Shown piece by piece: positions 61,179-64,000 of a stretch of DNA of 64,000 bases (positions are counted from its first letter, which is position 1; the number at the start of each line of letters is the position of its first letter). A program made the translations under genes and the position numbers. The notes beneath the pieces were generated by a model that did not search any database, was not told where the DNA came from, and saw nothing but the letters and a program-made list of their open reading frames with translations. The stretch is taken from positions 2,852,001-2,916,000 of the forward strand of contig OZ244979.1 of assembly GCA_965223095.1 (NCBI GenBank). Direction: 5' to 3'. Origin of the DNA: J054 sp965223095. Lineage in GTDB: Bacteria; Pseudomonadota; Gammaproteobacteria; Steroidobacterales; GCA-2729495.

Positions 61179-64000
61179 CTAACTCGCCGCGAGCTCCACC
61201 GCCTCGTCGATGTCCACGGACACCAGACGCGATACACCCGGCTCGTTCATGGTGACGCCGGTGAGCTGGCGGGCCAACTCCATGGTCGTCTTGTTGTGGG
61301 TAATAAAAATGAATTGCACCGTTGCGGACATTTCGCGCACGATTTCACAAAAGCGCGACACGTTGGCGTCATCCAGAGGCGCATCCACCTCATCGAGCAG
61401 ACAAAACGGCGCCGGGTTGAGTTCGAAGATAGAGAAGATCAACGCGACGGCCGTTAGCGCTTTTTCTCCGCCCGAAAGAAGATGAATATGGCTATTGCGT
61501 TTACCCGGCGGCCGCGCCATCACCGACACGCCAGCATTGAGCAAATCGTCGCCTTCGAGTTCCAAATAAGAATGCCCGCCGCCGAATAAGCGCGGGAAGT
61601 TCTTCTGCAGGCCGGCGTTGACTTTGTCGAAGGTTTCTTGGAAGCGGGCGCGGGTTTCCTTGTCGATCTTGCGAATGGCGCGCTCGAGGGTTTCCAGCGC
61701 CTCGGTCAAATCGGTGAATTGGGCATCGAGATATTCTTTGCGTTCGGACTGTTCGCTGAACTCCTCAATGGCCGCGAGATTGATGGCGCCCAAACGTTCA
61801 ATGCGTTTTTGCACTTTCTCTAATTGCGCTTGCCATTCATCCGCCGTGGCATCTTCGGCGAGCTGCGCCATCACGTCTTCCAAACTCATACCCGTGGCCT
61901 GGAAGCGCTCCATCACACTTTCGCGCCGCACTTCAACTTCGCGGGCACCAATGCGCAGCTCATCCACGGCTTCGCGGGCCGCGGTCACTTGTTGCTCGCA
62001 CTCCGCCCGGGCGGCCTCTTCCTCGCGCAAGGCCTGCTCGGCGGCTTCCAAGGCCCGGCGGCGTTCGCCCAGCTCACGTTCGACCTGCTTTTCTTCAACC
62101 AGCTGGGCGTCTAAATCGCGCTGCAACACCTCGATGGGCTCACCGCCCGAATCGATCTGCGACTGCAGCAATTCGATGCGCGCGCTTAAGGATTCACGCT
62201 GACTGAGCACCCGGCTGAGAGTGGTGTTGGCCGACTCGCGCGACGCGCGCCGGCTTTCATAGTCGATCATGGTGCGAGCCGCCGTCTCCCGATCTTTTTC
62301 CGCTTGCTGGCGGGCGTGGTTGTACTCTTCTAGCAGCTCGGCTTGCTGCCGCTGCAAGGTCGGCCGGCGATCATCCAAACGTTCGGTGGCTTCCACGGCG
62401 TGATTAAGCCGAGCCCGTGCCTCTTCGATGGCTTGCTCTAGATCCGCAATTTCTGTGCGTAGATTTTCGCCATCGCGGCCCAAGGCTTGCAGCCGCGTAC
62501 GTGCGCGTTCCAGTTCCTCGCGCCGGGCGGTGAGTTGCGCCCCCGCCTCGGCCAAGTTTTGGCCCGCGGTTTGCAGCTCTTCGCTGAGCAGCGCCCGTTG
62601 TGCATCCAAGTCGGCGTTCTCGGCACGGGTTTGCTCGCGTTGCTGCTCCGCTAGCTTGACGGTCTGCTCCAAGTCACGGATCTCATCGCGCAGTTGGCGT
62701 ATGTCTTGTTCACGGCTGATCAATCCGCCGGCCTCCTGCGTGCGGCGGTTGATGCGCATCCAGCCCTGCCCCAGCCAGACGCCGTCGGGGGTGATCACAC
62801 TTTGCCCTGGGCGTAATCTGACCCGCAGGTTGATGGCCTCATCCAAGGAATCCGCCACCAGAACCCCGGCGAGCAAGCCGGTGGCACTGCCGGCCTGGCT
62901 GGTCTTAGCCGCCAGGGTGCCGGCAAGATCTGGCTGACTGGGTGTCGCCGAATCCAACAGGGTTAGGTCGCCGGCCTGGGGTAAGCCGCGCAGGTACTCA
63001 TCGGGCCGCGGCACGCAAACCGCTTGTAGAAAATCGCCCAGCACGGTTTCCACCGCCCGCTCCCAAGGCTTGGCAACCTTCAGGCGCTGGGCCAGTCGCG
63101 GACGCGCCTGCAAACTTTCCCGGCCCAGCCAGCGCTGCACGGCCTCATCGTCTTCGCCAAACTCCGCCGCTTGCAAAGCTTCGAGGGTTTCCACGCGTCC
63201 GCGCCGGCTTTCGAGTTCACCGCGCTGGCTTTCTAATTCGGCGCCAATGCTCTGCTCAGCCTCGCGCAGCTGGGTGTTGCGCTGCTCACAATCGCGTAAG
63301 GCCTGTTGCAGTTCTTCCAGCGTCAGCCGGGCGGCTTCCTCGCTGCGGTTGCCGGCGGTCAAACCGTCCTCGATTTCGCTGAGGGTGATGCCCTGCCCTT
63401 CGGTATCCAATTCGACCTGGCGCGATTGCAGCTTTTCTAGTTGCAGTTCCAAATGCTCAATGCGGGTGCGTTCGACCTGACTGGCCTGCTGAAATTCCTT
63501 CGCTTCTAAACTGAACTCATGCCAGGCGGTTTGCCACGCGTCTTGCGCTTCTTCCACGCGTTGCAAATTGGCTGCCGAGGTTTCTTCCAACCGACGAGCC
63601 TGCTCCAGATCCGGTTCTAGCTGCTCAAGATGCGCTTCTAGTTCCTGCAGTTGGGCGGTGTCTTTGTCGATCTCAGTCGTGATCTCGTTGAGCTGGCCGC
63701 GGGCCTGTCGCAGGTCGTCCTGCTGACGCTGGCGCAGTTCGCGAGAATGTGTGATGGATTGCTCCAAACGCGAAATTTCGCTCTGCACACCATAATAGTT
63801 GCCCTGGGTGGTATTGAACGCATCGGTGGCCGCCACATGCCGTTCGCGGCAGCCTTCGATATTGGCCTCGCGGCTGCGCTGATCGGCCAGGGCCGACTCA
63901 AACTGAATCTTGGCGCGCGAGAGCTCGCCGTCGCGCTGTTCTAGATTTTGCTGCATCTCCGTGAGGCGGATGGACAACAGTTCGGCCTGCAAACGACGCT
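61179..64000 (-). CDS. smc: Chromosome segregation ATPase SMC, partial
   Basis: Condensin ATPase that holds and folds chromosomal DNA, partnered by ScpA and ScpB. About 940 C-terminal residues lie in the window; the N-terminal Walker A head is beyond the edge. Visible parts: first long coiled coil, hinge (about residues 270-400 of this fragment, VETVLGDFLQAVCVPRPDEY, GVWLGQGWMRINRRTQEAGG), second coiled coil, then the C-terminal head with signature LLSGGEKALTAVALIFSIFE and Walker B PAPFCLLDEVDAPLDDANVS, and the THN switch (FIFITHNKTTMELARQ). Followed by zipA after 12 bases. Confidence 0.97.
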   Translation of the reverse strand, partial: RRLQAELLSIRLTEMQQNLEQRDGELSRAKIQFESALADQRSREANIEGCRERHVAATDAFNTTQGNYYGVQSEISRLEQSITHSRELRQRQQDDLRQARGQLNEITTEIDKDTAQLQELEAHLEQLEPDLEQARRLEETSAANLQRVEEAQDAWQTAWHEFSLEAKEFQQASQVERTRIEHLELQLEKLQSRQVELDTEGQGITLSEIEDGLTAGNRSEEAARLTLEELQQALRDCEQRNTQLREAEQSIGAELESQRGELESRRGRVETLEALQAAEFGEDDEAVQRWLGRESLQARPRLAQRLKVAKPWERAVETVLGDFLQAVCVPRPDEYLRGLPQAGDLTLLDSATPSQPDLAGTLAAKTSQAGSATGLLAGVLVADSLDEAINLRVRLRPGQSVITPDGVWLGQGWMRINRRTQEAGGLISREQDIRQLRDEIRDLEQTVKLAEQQREQTRAENADLDAQRALLSEELQTAGQNLAEAGAQLTARREELERARTRLQALGRDGENLRTEIADLEQAIEEARARLNHAVEATERLDDRRPTLQRQQAELLEEYNHARQQAEKDRETAARTMIDYESRRASRESANTTLSRVLSQRESLSARIELLQSQIDSGGEPIEVLQRDLDAQLVEEKQVERELGERRRALEAAEQALREEEAARAECEQQVTAAREAVDELRIGAREVEVRRESVMERFQATGMSLEDVMAQLAEDATADEWQAQLEKVQKRIERLGAINLAAIEEFSEQSERKEYLDAQFTDLTEALETLERAIRKIDKETRARFQETFDKVNAGLQKNFPRLFGGGHSYLELEGDDLLNAGVSVMARPPGKRNSHIHLLSGGEKALTAVALIFSIFELNPAPFCLLDEVDAPLDDANVSRFCEIVREMSATVQFIFITHNKTTMELARQLTGVTMNEPGVSRLVSVDIDEAVELAAS

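Overview
The window is 64 kb of a bacterial chromosome, almost certainly from a non-enteric gammaproteobacterium. The evidence is gene order. It has thrS-infC-rpmI-rplT-pheS-pheT, then gyrA-serC-serA-pheA-hisC-aroA-cmk-rpsA-ihfB-lapA-lapB. Divergent from gyrA is mtaD-ubiG-mupP-(rmuC)-yciK, the order I know from Pseudomonas. It also has smc-zipA-ligA and scpA-scpB-rluB. Base composition is moderately GC-rich. One secreted protein carries a VPLPA-type PEP-CTERM sorting tail, so the organism probably has an exosortase and makes exopolysaccharide. No species is claimed.

Layout: 1-5.6 kb is a translation operon on the minus strand (pheT cut by the window edge; infC with an ATT start). 5.7-16.4 kb holds a YdeP-type molybdopterin oxidoreductase, tRNA-Val, uvrB, a frameshifted aspartate aminotransferase, tRNA-Asn, an unknown 731-residue membrane protein, ilvA and a YkvA-like protein. 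16.3-20.1 kb is a small accessory segment bounded by two long perfect palindromes. It encodes a membrane protein and two exported proteins. 20.1-34.6 kb is a long minus-strand run from gyrA through serine and aromatic synthesis, cmk, rpsA, ihfB and lapAB to a ComEA-like protein and galU. 34.8-39.7 kb is the plus-strand mtaD-ubiG-mupP-rmuC-yciK run with tightly overlapping starts and stops.

39.7-51 kb is accessory: tandem and dispersed REP-like repeats, an FG-GAP/ASPIC protein, a Kef-type antiporter with a CorC-like partner, a TPR-sulfotransferase, three degraded gene fragments, a beta-lactamase-fold hydrolase, a truncated FAD-protein-like ORF and a small cytochrome c. 51.2-55.9 kb returns to core genes (rluB, scpB, scpA, M50 protease, yciO, yciI, bolA). 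56-58.4 kb is a lower-GC insert: two paralogous DUF6502-like proteins in convergent orientation on either side of a small exported protein ending in GIHGSGLR octapeptide repeats. This is the best candidate here for an undescribed system. The upstream paralog is interrupted by one in-frame TAA. 58.5-64 kb is ligA, zipA and the C-terminal four-fifths of smc, cut by the window end.

Functional themes: translation and its feedback control (infC, rplT, rpsA), aromatic and serine synthesis in one transcription unit, chromosome segregation and division (smc, scpAB, zipA), DNA repair (uvrB, ligA, rmuC) and envelope biogenesis (lapAB, galU, mupP). All family names come from reading the protein sequences from memory. 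No database search was run.
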